Positions 10,500 through 19,155 of a stretch of DNA of 64,000 nt are shown piece after piece. The notes under the pieces were generated by a model. The model did no database searches, was not told the DNA's origin, and saw only the letters and a list, made by a program, of their open reading frames with translations. A program made the position numbers and the translations under genes. The stretch comes from Pseudomonas sp. sp1636 (GTDB taxonomy: Bacteria; Pseudomonadota; Gammaproteobacteria; Pseudomonadales; Pseudomonadaceae). How positions within the stretch are numbered: position 1 is the stretch's first letter; the number at the start of each line of letters is the position of its first letter. The stretch is taken from assembly GCF_030376615.1 (NCBI RefSeq), contig NZ_JARRAB010000007.1:1-64000 (forward strand), in the 5' to 3' direction.

Positions 10500-11464
10500 T
10501 GCGCGCCGGCCGCGATTGCCCGCTGGATTACCGCCTGCCCCGCGATGCCTTCGCCGGCGAGCCGCTGTTCGACTGCCAGAGTCTGTATGTGGTCGGTGGC
10601 CTCTACGGCAATCGTCAGGCCCTGGCCGCGCTGGAACAACGCCTGGGCGCAGAGCCGGGTGCGCGGGTGGTGTTCAATGGCGATGCCCACTGGTTCGACC
10701 GCGACCCGGTTATTTTCCAGGCCATCGAGCAGGGCTTGGGCGGACACCTGGCCTTGCGCGGCAATGTCGAAAGCGAACTCGGCCGTGCCCACGACAGCGG
10801 CGCCGGTTGCGGCTGCGCCTACCCCATGACGGTGGATGACGGCGTGGTCGAGCGCTCCAATGCGATTCAGCTCGAATTGAAGCAAACCGTGCAGGGCTTG
10901 CCGGGCATGGCCGCGCGCCTGGCCGCGCGGCCCAGCACTGCGCTGGTCAGCGTCGGCGGCCAGCGGGTGGCGATCAGTCACGGCGACGAGCATTCCCTGG
11001 CCGGCTGGAACTGCGCCCGCGAAGCGCTGGCCGAGCCCGGGCGTCAACGGCAATTGGACGACTGGTTGGCTGCCAACCGGCTCAGGGTGCTGGCCACCAG
11101 TCACACCTGCACGGCCGTGGCGTTGAACTTGCGTCAGGGAGCGTTGATCAATAACGGCGCGGCCGGCTTGCCGAATTTTGCCGGCGGCCGCTATGGGCTG
11201 CTCAGCCGCATCGCCACCACGGCCCATCCGGCGGCGTTGTATCGCTGCCAGCGCGAGGCTCTGTTTATCGAGGCACTGCCGTTGCACTACGCTCACGATG
11301 CCTTTCTCGCCGATTTCGACCGCCAGTGGCCAACCGCCAGCCCGGCGGCGCAGTCCTATCGCCCACGCATTCTCGGCGCCGGCGCGGAGCAACCGCAGCG
11401 GGCTCTGCTGGCCGGCTTCAGCCTGTGCCAAGGCCTCTGCGCACTGGAGGCGCTGGATCGATGA
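10499..11464 (+). CDS. Metallophosphoesterase-like protein with altered metal site
   Basis: 321 residues. The calcineurin-like fold is suggested by ordered motifs: GGLYGN near residue 30, FNGDAHWFD near 60, LRGNVE near 85, SHGDEH near 160 and ATSHTCT near 200. Against the usual D-x-H...GD...GN(H/D)...H...GHxH pattern, the first motif lacks both Asp and His, and the GNH is GNV. It may therefore bind metal differently or be non-catalytic. The ATG at 10499 overlaps the symporter stop; an in-frame ATG 15 bases upstream lies inside the symporter and is less likely. The stop overlaps the next gene (ATGA). Confidence 0.7.
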   Translation: MRAGRDCPLDYRLPRDAFAGEPLFDCQSLYVVGGLYGNRQALAALEQRLGAEPGARVVFNGDAHWFDRDPVIFQAIEQGLGGHLALRGNVESELGRAHDSGAGCGCAYPMTVDDGVVERSNAIQLELKQTVQGLPGMAARLAARPSTALVSVGGQRVAISHGDEHSLAGWNCAREALAEPGRQRQLDDWLAANRLRVLATSHTCTAVALNLRQGALINNGAAGLPNFAGGRYGLLSRIATTAHPAALYRCQREALFIEALPLHYAHDAFLADFDRQWPTASPAAQSYRPRILGAGAEQPQRALLAGFSLCQGLCALEALDR

Positions 11465-13602
11465 ACAGTCGCAAACTGGCCTTGCTGGGCCTGATCCTGG
11501 CTTTACTCGGCAGCTTCTGGGTCTTCGACCTCGGCCAGTACCTCAACCTGGAAGCGCTCAAGGCGCAGCAGGCGGCGCTGAATGCCCAGGTCGCGAGCGA
11601 TCCCTGGCAGGCGGGCGGGCTGTTCTTCCTCGCCTATGTCGCGGTCACCGCCTTGTCGCTGCCCGGCGCGGCCTTGATGACCCTGCTCGGTGGGGCGCTG
11701 TTCGGTTTGTTCGAAGGCTTGCTGTTGGTGTCCTTCGCCTCCACTCTGGGCGCGAGTCTGGCCATGCTCAGCAGCCGCTTCCTGCTACGCGACTGGGTAC
11801 AGGCGCGCTTCGCCCAACGCCTGGCCGGCATCGATGCCGGGGTCGAACGCGAAGGCGCCTTCTACCTGTTCGCCCTGCGCCTGGTGCCGGTGTTCCCGTT
11901 CTTCCTGATCAACCTGGCCATGGGCCTGACCCGCCTGCCGCTGCGCACCTACTGGTGGGTCAGCCAGCTGGGCATGCTGCCGGGCACCCTGGTCTACGTG
12001 AACGCCGGTCGCGAGCTGGGTCGGCTGCAGTCGCTGGGCGGGATTCTCTCGCCGGGGCTGCTCGGCGCCTTCGTCCTGCTCGGCCTGTTCCCCTTGCTCG
12101 CACGCAAACTGCTCGACCTGGTGCAGGCGCGCCGGCGGTATGCCGGCTGGCATAAGCCCAAGACCTTCGAGCGCAACCTGCTGGTGATCGGCGCCGGTGC
12201 CGGCGGCCTGGTCAGCGCCTATATCGCCGCGGCGGTGAAGGCCAAGGTCGGCCTGATCGAAAAGCAGCAGATGGGCGGCGACTGCCTGAACACCGGCTGC
12301 GTGCCGTCCAAGGCGCTGCTGCGCTCGGCCAGGCTGGCCCATGAATTGAAAAAGGGCGAGGCGCTGGGCTTCGCCGGCGTGCGCGGCGCGGTGGATTTTC
12401 CTGCGGTGATGGCGCGTATTCAGCGGGTGATCGGCGAGATCGCGCCGCACGACTCGGTCGAGCGCTACAGCGGTCTGGGCGTCGAAGTGATCCAGGGCGA
12501 GGCGAAAATCCTCTCGCCCTGGACGGTGGCGGTGAACGGCCGGATCCTGAGCAGCCGCAGCATCATTATCGCCGCCGGCGCGCGCCCGCTGGTGCCGAAG
12601 ATTCCCGGCCTGGAACAGGTGCGCGGCTACACCTCCGACGACATCTGGAGCCTGCGCCAACAACCGCGCTGGCTGCTGGTGCTGGGCGGCGGGCCGATCG
12701 GTTGCGAGCTGGCCCAGGCCTTTCAGCGCCTCGGCAGCCAGGTGATCCAGGTGGAACTGGCCGAGCGCCTGCTGCCGCGCGAGGATGCCGATGCCAGCGC
12801 ACTGTTACTCGCCAGCCTGCAGGCCGACGGCGTCGACGTGCGCCTGCAGCACCGCGCCGAGCGCTTCGAGCTGGTCGATGGCGAGCAGCGCATGGTCGCC
12901 CGTCGCCTCGACACCGGCGAAGAGGTGACCATCGCCTTCGACTGCCTGCTGCTGGCCCTCGGCCGGGTGGCCAATGTCAGTGGCTACGGGGTCGAGGAGT
13001 TGGGTCTGACCCTACGCCCCAACGGCACCCTGGAAACCGACGAGTATCTGGCCACCCGCCTGCCCAACATCTATGCGGTGGGCGATGTCACCGGCCCCTA
13101 TCAATTCACCCATGTCGCCGCGCACCAGGCCTGGTATGCCGCGGTCAATGCGCTGTTCAGCGGCTTCAGGCGCTTCAAGGCGGACTACCGGGTGATTCCC
13201 TACTGCACCTTCACCGACCCGGAAGTGGCGCGGGTCGGCCTCAGCGAAGGCGAAGCCAGGGCGCGGAACATTGCCTATGAAGTGACCCGCTACGGCATCG
13301 ACGACCTCGACCGGGCGATAGCCGACGAGGCCGCCCAGGGCTACGTGAAGGTGCTCACCGTGCCGGGCAAGGACAAGATTCTCGGCGTGTGCATCGCCGG
13401 CGAGCATGCCGGCGAACTGCTCGCCGAATACGTGCTGGCGATGAAGCACAACCTCGGCTTGAACCAGATCCTCGGCACTATCCATAGCTACCCGACCCTG
13501 GCCGAGGCCAACAAGTACGCGGCCGGCGAATGGAAGCGCGGCCATGCGCCGCAGGGGCTATTGCGTTGGGTCGAGCGTTTTCACCGCTGGCGGCGCGGCT
13601 GA
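11461..13602 (+). CDS. TVP38/TMEM64 membrane domain fused to FAD-dependent disulfide oxidoreductase
   Basis: Two-part protein of 713 residues. Residues 1-225 are a DedA/TVP38-like membrane domain with several hydrophobic helices and the conserved SLPGAALMTLLGGALFG. From about 238 it is a dihydrolipoamide-dehydrogenase or mercuric-reductase-type flavoprotein: FAD-binding VIGAGAGG near 243, redox disulfide Cys275/Cys280 in CLNTGCVPSK, a second nucleotide-binding GGGPIGCE, and YAVGDVTG. It lacks the MerA heavy-metal-binding N-terminus and the C-terminal Cys pair. Such fusions often accompany ArsS-type radical SAM genes. It may pass electrons at the membrane for metalloid or thiol chemistry, though the substrate is unknown. 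The start is set by the 4-base overlap with the previous stop. Confidence 0.87.
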   Translation: MNSRKLALLGLILALLGSFWVFDLGQYLNLEALKAQQAALNAQVASDPWQAGGLFFLAYVAVTALSLPGAALMTLLGGALFGLFEGLLLVSFASTLGASLAMLSSRFLLRDWVQARFAQRLAGIDAGVEREGAFYLFALRLVPVFPFFLINLAMGLTRLPLRTYWWVSQLGMLPGTLVYVNAGRELGRLQSLGGILSPGLLGAFVLLGLFPLLARKLLDLVQARRRYAGWHKPKTFERNLLVIGAGAGGLVSAYIAAAVKAKVGLIEKQQMGGDCLNTGCVPSKALLRSARLAHELKKGEALGFAGVRGAVDFPAVMARIQRVIGEIAPHDSVERYSGLGVEVIQGEAKILSPWTVAVNGRILSSRSIIIAAGARPLVPKIPGLEQVRGYTSDDIWSLRQQPRWLLVLGGGPIGCELAQAFQRLGSQVIQVELAERLLPREDADASALLLASLQADGVDVRLQHRAERFELVDGEQRMVARRLDTGEEVTIAFDCLLLALGRVANVSGYGVEELGLTLRPNGTLETDEYLATRLPNIYAVGDVTGPYQFTHVAAHQAWYAAVNALFSGFRRFKADYRVIPYCTFTDPEVARVGLSEGEARARNIAYEVTRYGIDDLDRAIADEAAQGYVKVLTVPGKDKILGVCIAGEHAGELLAEYVLAMKHNLGLNQILGTIHSYPTLAEANKYAAGEWKRGHAPQGLLRWVERFHRWRRG

Positions 13603-14327
13603 TGCGCCGGCTAGTGATCGCACTGTTGCTGGCGGCACCGCTGGCTCAGACCGTACTGGCCCAAACCGATAACCAACTGACGCCTTGGACGGCCGGCCCG
13701 CCGCAAGGCGAGTGGTCGGCGCCCTGGCGCGAGGCGAATATCCCCAAGCTGAAAAACCCCGAGCGCAGCCTGGTCGCGCAGGAGGGGCGCGCGGTCTTGC
13801 GTATTGAGGCCGCGGCCGCGGCCGGCGGCTTGCTGCATCCGCTCGACCTGCCTGGCGACCGGCCCTGGCAACTGAGCTGGCAATGGCGCACCGAGCAGCG
13901 CCTGGAGCAGGCGCGTTTCGCCACCCGCGAGGGCGACGACTACGCCGCCAGGGTCTATGTGCTACTGGATTACCCGCTGGCCAGCCTGGCGTTCCTGACC
14001 CGGCAGAAGCTGCGCCTGGCGCGCACCTTCTTCGACCCCGACCTGCCGGCGGCGACCCTCAGCTACGTCTGGGATAACCGCGCCGCACCCGACAGCCATG
14101 CCCGCAGCGCCTACAGCGAAACGGTGGAGATGCGCGTGCTGCGCGGGCCGCAGGCGCCGCTGGGGCAGTGGCTGGAGGAGCGCCGCGATCTGCGCGCCGA
14201 CGCCATCGCCGCCTTCGGCAGCGCGCCGCGGCGGATTCTCGGGGTGGTCTTCGCCGCCGACAGCGACAACACCGGCGAGCGCGTCGAGAGCTATTTCGCC
14301 GCGCCGCAGTTGCAAGCTCGGCCCTGA
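13602..14327 (+). CDS. Secreted DUF3047 family protein
   Basis: 241 residues with a signal peptide (positive start MRRLV, hydrophobic core, likely cleavage near residue 22 after VLA). The mature part matches the DUF3047 pattern as I know it: LSWQWRTEQRL, DDYAARVYVLLDYPL, LSYVWDN and a C-terminal VVFAADSDNTGERVESYF. The family has no assigned function and is predicted to be periplasmic with a jelly-roll-like domain. Its ATG overlaps the previous TGA (TGATG), so it belongs to the same transcript. Confidence 0.78.
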   Translation: MRRLVIALLLAAPLAQTVLAQTDNQLTPWTAGPPQGEWSAPWREANIPKLKNPERSLVAQEGRAVLRIEAAAAAGGLLHPLDLPGDRPWQLSWQWRTEQRLEQARFATREGDDYAARVYVLLDYPLASLAFLTRQKLRLARTFFDPDLPAATLSYVWDNRAAPDSHARSAYSETVEMRVLRGPQAPLGQWLEERRDLRADAIAAFGSAPRRILGVVFAADSDNTGERVESYFAAPQLQARP

Positions 14328-14409
14328 GCGTCTGAGCGCGACAGATGGCCCCCTGATCTTTACCATATGGGCACCGTTGCGCTTGTGAACGAATGGGAAC
14401 TTCGGCTCG

Positions 14410-15486
14410 ATGAACCATTATGACTTGCTATTGATCGGTGCCGGCCACGCGCACCTCGGCGTATTGCGCAGTTGGACGCTGCTCGAGCGACCGCCTGGGC
14501 GCATTGGCCTGCTCAGTGCCGGGCATGAGGCGTGGTATTCGGGGATGTTGCCGGGCTTGTTGAGCGGCCGCTACCGCGCGGCGGATTGCCAGATCGAGCT
14601 GGCGCCACTGTGCCGGGCGGCCAAGGTCGAGCTGATTCTCGGCCAGGCCGAAACACTGTCTGCCGTGCAGCAACAGCTGCACCTGGCCGATGGCCGGGGC
14701 CTGAATGCCGATTGGCTGTCGCTGAATGTCGGCGGTGCCGTCGCCCGTCCGCCGCAACAGGATCTTGGCATGCAGGTGTTGGCGGTAAAGCCCTTCGCCG
14801 ACTTTCTTGCCGGCTGGCAAGCCTGGCAGGCCGACCCGCAGCCGGTGGCGATTCTTGGCGGTGGCGCGGCCGGGGTCGAGTTGGCCCTGGCCTTGGCCGG
14901 CCAGGTGGCGGAGCTGGCGCTGTTCTGCCGTGGGTCGTTGTTGGCGGGGCACCCGGCCGGTTTGCGTTTGCGCGCCCTCGGCCATCTGCGCCAGCAGCGC
15001 GTACAGGTGCGCGAACATTGCCCGATCAGCCGCATCGACGGCGACTGCCTGTTCAGTGCTGACAAACCGGTCTGGCGGGGCTCGCGCCTGATCTTGGCCA
15101 GTGGTGCGCGGGCCTTGCCTTGGCTGGCGCAGAGTGGCTTGCGCTGCGATAAAAACGGCTTCGTGCAGATCGCGGCGACCCTGCAAAGCCATTCCCATCC
15201 GCATATTTTCGCCGTCGGCGATTGCGCCAGCCTGCCCGGTGCGCGCAAGAACGGGGTCTACTCGGTGCGCCAGGCGCCCGTGTTGGCGGCCAACCTGGCG
15301 GCCGCGCTACGGGGCTCGCCGCTGCGCGCTTATCGCGCCCAACGCCAGAGCCTGGCGCTGCTCGCCACCGGCGATGGCGGCGCCTTGCTCAGTTGGCATA
15401 ACTGCAGCGCCGGCGGGCAGCTCTTCGGCTGCTGGAAGGATTACCTCGATCGCGGCTTTATCCAGCGCCATCGTCTTTCCGGCTAG
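14410..15486 (+). CDS. FAD/NAD(P) oxidoreductase of the SelD-N-terminal-fusion type
   Basis: 358-residue pyridine-nucleotide-disulfide-type flavoprotein. FAD-binding LLIGAGHAHLGVLR is at residues 6-19, a second dinucleotide site AILGGGAAGVELALAL is near 152, and FAVGDCASLPG is near 270. The H-x-H after the first glycines and the SAGHEAWYSGMLPG stretch are typical of the family that in many bacteria is fused to selenophosphate synthetase (SelD). Here it stands alone with no SelD domain. It lies 82 bases after the DUF3047 gene, so it may have its own promoter, but same-strand context links it to the radical SAM cassette. Confidence 0.8.
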   Translation: MNHYDLLLIGAGHAHLGVLRSWTLLERPPGRIGLLSAGHEAWYSGMLPGLLSGRYRAADCQIELAPLCRAAKVELILGQAETLSAVQQQLHLADGRGLNADWLSLNVGGAVARPPQQDLGMQVLAVKPFADFLAGWQAWQADPQPVAILGGGAAGVELALALAGQVAELALFCRGSLLAGHPAGLRLRALGHLRQQRVQVREHCPISRIDGDCLFSADKPVWRGSRLILASGARALPWLAQSGLRCDKNGFVQIAATLQSHSHPHIFAVGDCASLPGARKNGVYSVRQAPVLAANLAAALRGSPLRAYRAQRQSLALLATGDGGALLSWHNCSAGGQLFGCWKDYLDRGFIQRHRLSG

Positions 15487-15739
15487 TCCTGTGCTACCAA
15501 AGTGCCATGGTCTAGCGCGGCATTGCGTGATCGAATCAACTGCCGTTGCGCAGGGCGGTTGTCGAGACGAGCGGATCGCTGCCTACAGATTACCCCGCAG
15601 CTGCCGATTCACTGAGTAGGCGAGCGATTCGCCGGCATTGCGCGCACGGCCCAGGTGCTGGAGCAGCAGGTGCGCGAGTGGGGTGAATAAGGATGCAGTT
15701 GGTTCTGGTCTCGCCAGCATAAAAACTATGAGGTTCGTC

Positions 15740-17308
15740 ATGCGCTCAGTCATTACCCACTCTCCCGCCGCCTGCCTGGTTCACCTCCTCGGACTGGTCG
15801 CCTTGGTCGTGGCCTATTGGCAATTCCAGCTGCCCGGCTACCTGAGCATTGCATCGCTCCTGCTGCTGGCCCTGTGGCCCTGGTTCGGCCCCTGGCGGCG
15901 CCGTGACGACTCGGTTTCGGCCAACAGCACGGCGGCTGCGGACTTCACCGAACTGAGCCGCAGCCTGTCCCAGCACACCTGCCATAACGCCTTGTCCGCC
16001 GCCCAGGTGGCGCATACGGTGCAGCAATTGGCCGATAAACTGAAGTCGCAGTTGCTGGCGGTCGAGCAGATCAGCCAGGGCGCAGACGCCATCACCCACA
16101 CCGAACAGGACAGCGCCCGGCGTGCCGAACAGACCCTGAATGCCGCGCAGACCGTGCGCCAAAGCAGTGCCGACGGTCAGCAGGCGTTGCTCCAGGCGAT
16201 TGCCAGGATGCAACGCTTGAGCGCGCAGACGGCCGCCAGTCGCGAGTTGATCGATGGCCTGAGCAGCCGTACCGAACAGATCGAGCAGGTCACCCAGGTG
16301 ATCCAGTCGATTGCCAGCCAGACCAACCTGCTGGCGCTCAATGCCGCCATCGAAGCGGCGCGCGCCGGGGAACAGGGACGCGGCTTCGCGGTGGTCGCCG
16401 ACGAGGTGCGCAACCTCGCCGCGCGCACCGCCACGGCCACCGAAGAAGTCGGCCAGATGGTCAGCGATATCCGCCAGCAGAGCTCGGCGGTGGTGGCGCA
16501 TATCCAGGAACAGGCCAGCGAGCTGGATCAGGCCGCCCGGCAGATCGAGGGGACTGGCGGGCAGTTGCACGGCATCGCCGAGCTGGCCGTGGATGTGGAG
16601 AACCAGGTGGCGCAGATCAGCGCAGGCGCGGCGAGCAATCACGAACGTCTGGCCAGCCTGTTCGTCGCCGTCGAGCAATTGCGCGGCGACGTGCATGCCA
16701 GCGAGGCGCAGACCCGCCAGCTGGGCGACGCCGCCGGGCAACTGGTCGGCCAGGCCGAAACCGTCAGCGAGCAGCTCGCCGAAGTGGGCCTGGACGATTA
16801 CCACCAGCGCATCTATGACCTCGCCCGCAAGGGCGCCACGAACATCGCCGCCCAGTTCGAGGCGGACATCCAGGCCGGCCGGATCGGTCTCGACGACCTC
16901 TTCGACCGCCACTATCAGCCGATCCCCGGCAGCTTTCCGGCCAAGTACAAGACCCGCTTCGACCACTATGCCGACCAGGTCTTGCCGGCGCTGCAGGAAC
17001 CGATGCTGGGGTGCCACGAAGGGCTGGTGTTCGCCATCGCCAGCACCCCGGAAGGCTACGTGCCGACCCACAACAATGCCTTCAACCACCCGCCGACCGG
17101 CGACCGCGCGCGCGACATGGCGAAGAGTCGCGGCAAGCGCCTGTTCAACGACCGCACCGGCCTCCGGTGCGGCAGCCATCAGCAGCGCTTGCTGTTGCAG
17201 ACCTACATGCGCGATACCGGCGAGCTGATGCACGACCTGTCCGTGCCCATTCAGGTGCAGGGCCGCCACTGGGGCTGCTTGCGTATGGGCTACAAGCCCG
17301 AACTCTGA
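15740..17308 (+). CDS. Methyl-accepting chemotaxis protein with C-terminal sensor domain
   Basis: 522 residues. Two hydrophobic segments lie near the N-terminus (about 8-24 and 31-50) with almost no periplasmic loop. They are followed by a coiled-coil methylation region and the chemoreceptor hairpin from Gln194 ([20 protein letters not shown]...VADEVRNLA). After the descending coiled coil, residues 352-522 form a separate domain ([44 protein letters not shown]) seen at the C-terminus of several Pseudomonas receptors and probably the ligand sensor. GAGG 7 bases before the ATG at 15740 favours it over in-frame ATGs at 15728 and 15638. It stands alone. Confidence 0.88.
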   Translation: MRSVITHSPAACLVHLLGLVALVVAYWQFQLPGYLSIASLLLLALWPWFGPWRRRDDSVSANSTAAADFTELSRSLSQHTCHNALSAAQVAHTVQQLADKLKSQLLAVEQISQGADAITHTEQDSARRAEQTLNAAQTVRQSSADGQQALLQAIARMQRLSAQTAASRELIDGLSSRTEQIEQVTQVIQSIASQTNLLALNAAIEAARAGEQGRGFAVVADEVRNLAARTATATEEVGQMVSDIRQQSSAVVAHIQEQASELDQAARQIEGTGGQLHGIAELAVDVENQVAQISAGAASNHERLASLFVAVEQLRGDVHASEAQTRQLGDAAGQLVGQAETVSEQLAEVGLDDYHQRIYDLARKGATNIAAQFEADIQAGRIGLDDLFDRHYQPIPGSFPAKYKTRFDHYADQVLPALQEPMLGCHEGLVFAIASTPEGYVPTHNNAFNHPPTGDRARDMAKSRGKRLFNDRTGLRCGSHQQRLLLQTYMRDTGELMHDLSVPIQVQGRHWGCLRMGYKPEL

Positions 17309-17697
17309 GCCGCTGTTGGAGCTGTGCCGCAGGGTGCAATGTTTAGCCTTGGTGCAACTGAAGGTGTGAAAAGGCGGATTTAACCTCGGCTTGGCTCTGT
17401 GCGAGCCTCTTTGGCCATGAATCCCCCCGCCTATGCCGTCTTTCGCCCCCAGTTCTTTCCGTCCCGGCGGGAACGGGCGTTCCTCGGTGCCGATCGGCTC
17501 AATCCGTTGCTGCCTGAAATGCTCGCGTTCTGGGCGCGCTGGCATTGTCGCCACGCGCGCCCGCCGGATGCCTCTTTCGTTCTAATCTGAATAAGCCGGC
17601 GGCACCCGCGCGCCGTCCTTCCGCCGATTGTGTCCTGCCGCCCCCCCCTGCGGTGTTGCAGGCCGGACGTGCGCCCCTTGGCGCTAACGAGAGCCCC
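17309..17697. other. Intergenic region before glutamine-synthetase-like gene
   Basis: 389 bases with no gene I can support; short open frames here lack ribosome sites and family features. The direct pair GGTGCAA (around 17334 and 17350) and a C-rich tract at 17641-17648 are the only visible structure. It should contain the promoter of the downstream ligase gene. Confidence 0.4.
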
Positions 17698-19062
17698 ATG
17701 CCATTCGCCTCAGTGCAAGATGCCCAGCAGTTCCTGGCGCACCACCCCGATATCGAACTGTTCGAGCTGTTCATCCTCGACGCCAATGGCGTGCCGCGCG
17801 GCAAGTTGTTGCACCGCGACGAGCTGCTCGCCGTGTATGCCAGTGGCCGGCCGTTGCCGAGCACCATCCTCGGCCTGAGTATCAACGGCGACGACGTCGA
17901 GGATTCCGGGCTGGTCTGGGAGGTTGGCGACATCGACTGTCGCGCCTACCCGCTGGCCGGCAGCCTGAGCCGCATGCCCTGGCGGCAGATCCCCACCGCC
18001 GCGGTGCAGGTCAGCATGCACCCCAGCGAGGGCATGCCCGCCACCGTCGCCGACCCGCGGCACCTGCTGGTGCGGGTGATCGATGCGCTCAAGGCCGAGG
18101 GTTATCACCCGGTGATGGCCTGCGAGCTGGAGTTCTACCTGCTCGACCAGCAGCGCGACCACCAGGGCCGCCCGCAGCCGGCGCTAGACCGCGACGGCGG
18201 CCGCCCGCGCAGCACCCAGGTGTATGGTCTGCGCGAGCTGGAGCAGATCGAACCCTTTCTCAAAGACCTCTACGCCGCCTGCAAGCTGCAGGGGATCCCG
18301 GCGCGCACGGCGATTTCCGAATACGCCCCGGGGCAGGTGGAAATCACCCTGGAGCACGGCGATGCGTTGCTGGCCATGGATCAGGCGGTGCGCTACAAGC
18401 GCCTGGTCAAGGGCGTGGCGCATAAACACGGGATGCAAGCCTGCTTCATGGCCAAGCCCTTCGATCACCTGGCCGGCACCGGCATGCACATGCACGTCAG
18501 CCTGGCCGATGGACAGGGCGGCAACCTGTTCGCCAGCGAGGCGCCGGCCGGCACGCCGCTGCTCGGCCAGGCGGTCGCGGGCATGCTCGCCAGCCTGCTC
18601 GACTCCTTGTTGCTGTTCTGCCCCAACGCCAACTCCTACCGGCGCTTCCAGGCCAACAGCTATGCGCCGCTGGCGCCTACCTGGGGCGTGGACAACCGCA
18701 CCGTGAGCCTGCGCGTGCCTGGCGGGCCGGCCATTACCCGGCATATCGAGCACCGCATCTGCGGCGCCGATGCCAACCCCTATCTGGCGGCGGCGGCCAT
18801 CCTCGCCGGTATCCACCGGGGCATCCGCGAGCGGCTCGATCCGGGCGCGCCTATCGAGGGCAACGGCTATGCCCAGGCCAAGACGTTGCTGCCCACCGAC
18901 TGGCTGACCTCGATCCAGGCTCTGGAACAGTCCGCTTGGGCACGCGAGGCCTTGGGCCGCGAGTTTCTCGACGTGTACCTGGCGATCAAGCGCAGCGAGT
19001 ACCGCCAGTTTATGGCCGAGGTCGGCGAGCAGGACTGGCGCTGGTACCTGAACCAGGCCTGA
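17698..19062 (+). CDS. Glutamine synthetase family, gamma-glutamylpolyamine synthetase-like
   Basis: 454 residues of the type that ligates glutamate to a polyamine or other amine (PuuA/SpuI/PauA group) rather than to ammonia. GS landmarks are present: ELEFYL near residue 142, EYAPGQVEITL near 209, HMHVSL near 263, a PN.NSYRRF.ANSYAPL segment near 310 and RHIEHRICGADANPYL near 350. The ATG at 17698 aligns with family starts; open frame upstream is unsupported. It is unlinked to an oxidase, unlike the second ligase at 25443, to which it is a distant paralogue. The exact amine is not predictable. Confidence 0.85.
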   Translation: MPFASVQDAQQFLAHHPDIELFELFILDANGVPRGKLLHRDELLAVYASGRPLPSTILGLSINGDDVEDSGLVWEVGDIDCRAYPLAGSLSRMPWRQIPTAAVQVSMHPSEGMPATVADPRHLLVRVIDALKAEGYHPVMACELEFYLLDQQRDHQGRPQPALDRDGGRPRSTQVYGLRELEQIEPFLKDLYAACKLQGIPARTAISEYAPGQVEITLEHGDALLAMDQAVRYKRLVKGVAHKHGMQACFMAKPFDHLAGTGMHMHVSLADGQGGNLFASEAPAGTPLLGQAVAGMLASLLDSLLLFCPNANSYRRFQANSYAPLAPTWGVDNRTVSLRVPGGPAITRHIEHRICGADANPYLAAAAILAGIHRGIRERLDPGAPIEGNGYAQAKTLLPTDWLTSIQALEQSAWAREALGREFLDVYLAIKRSEYRQFMAEVGEQDWRWYLNQA

Positions 19063-19107
19063 ATCCCTCGCGGCCGAGCGGCCGGCGCCTGGTTTTTCGA
19101 GCATTCG

Positions 19108-19135
19108 CCGGCTGGCGATGCCTATCGCCAGCCGG
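19108..19135. terminator. 12-bp perfect hairpin between convergent genes
   Basis: CCGGCTGGCGAT and its exact complement are separated by GCCT. It lies 46 bases after the ligase stop and 21 bases beyond the stop of the convergent secreted-protein gene. No T-run follows on either strand, so it is a weak or Rho-assisted terminator, or simply an mRNA 3'-end stabiliser. Confidence 0.5.
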
Positions 19136-19155
19136 GGCCGCAGAGGCGCAAGTGG

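Noticed and set aside
15746..17554. 602-codon open frame on the minus strand across the chemoreceptor gene
   Set aside because: Mirror of the chemoreceptor in a high-GC genome; low-complexity Gly/Ala/Gln-rich translation, no ribosome site and no family features.
17399..17590. Short frame upstream of the lone polyamine ligase
   Set aside because: No ribosome site, no family features, and it overlaps the likely promoter region.
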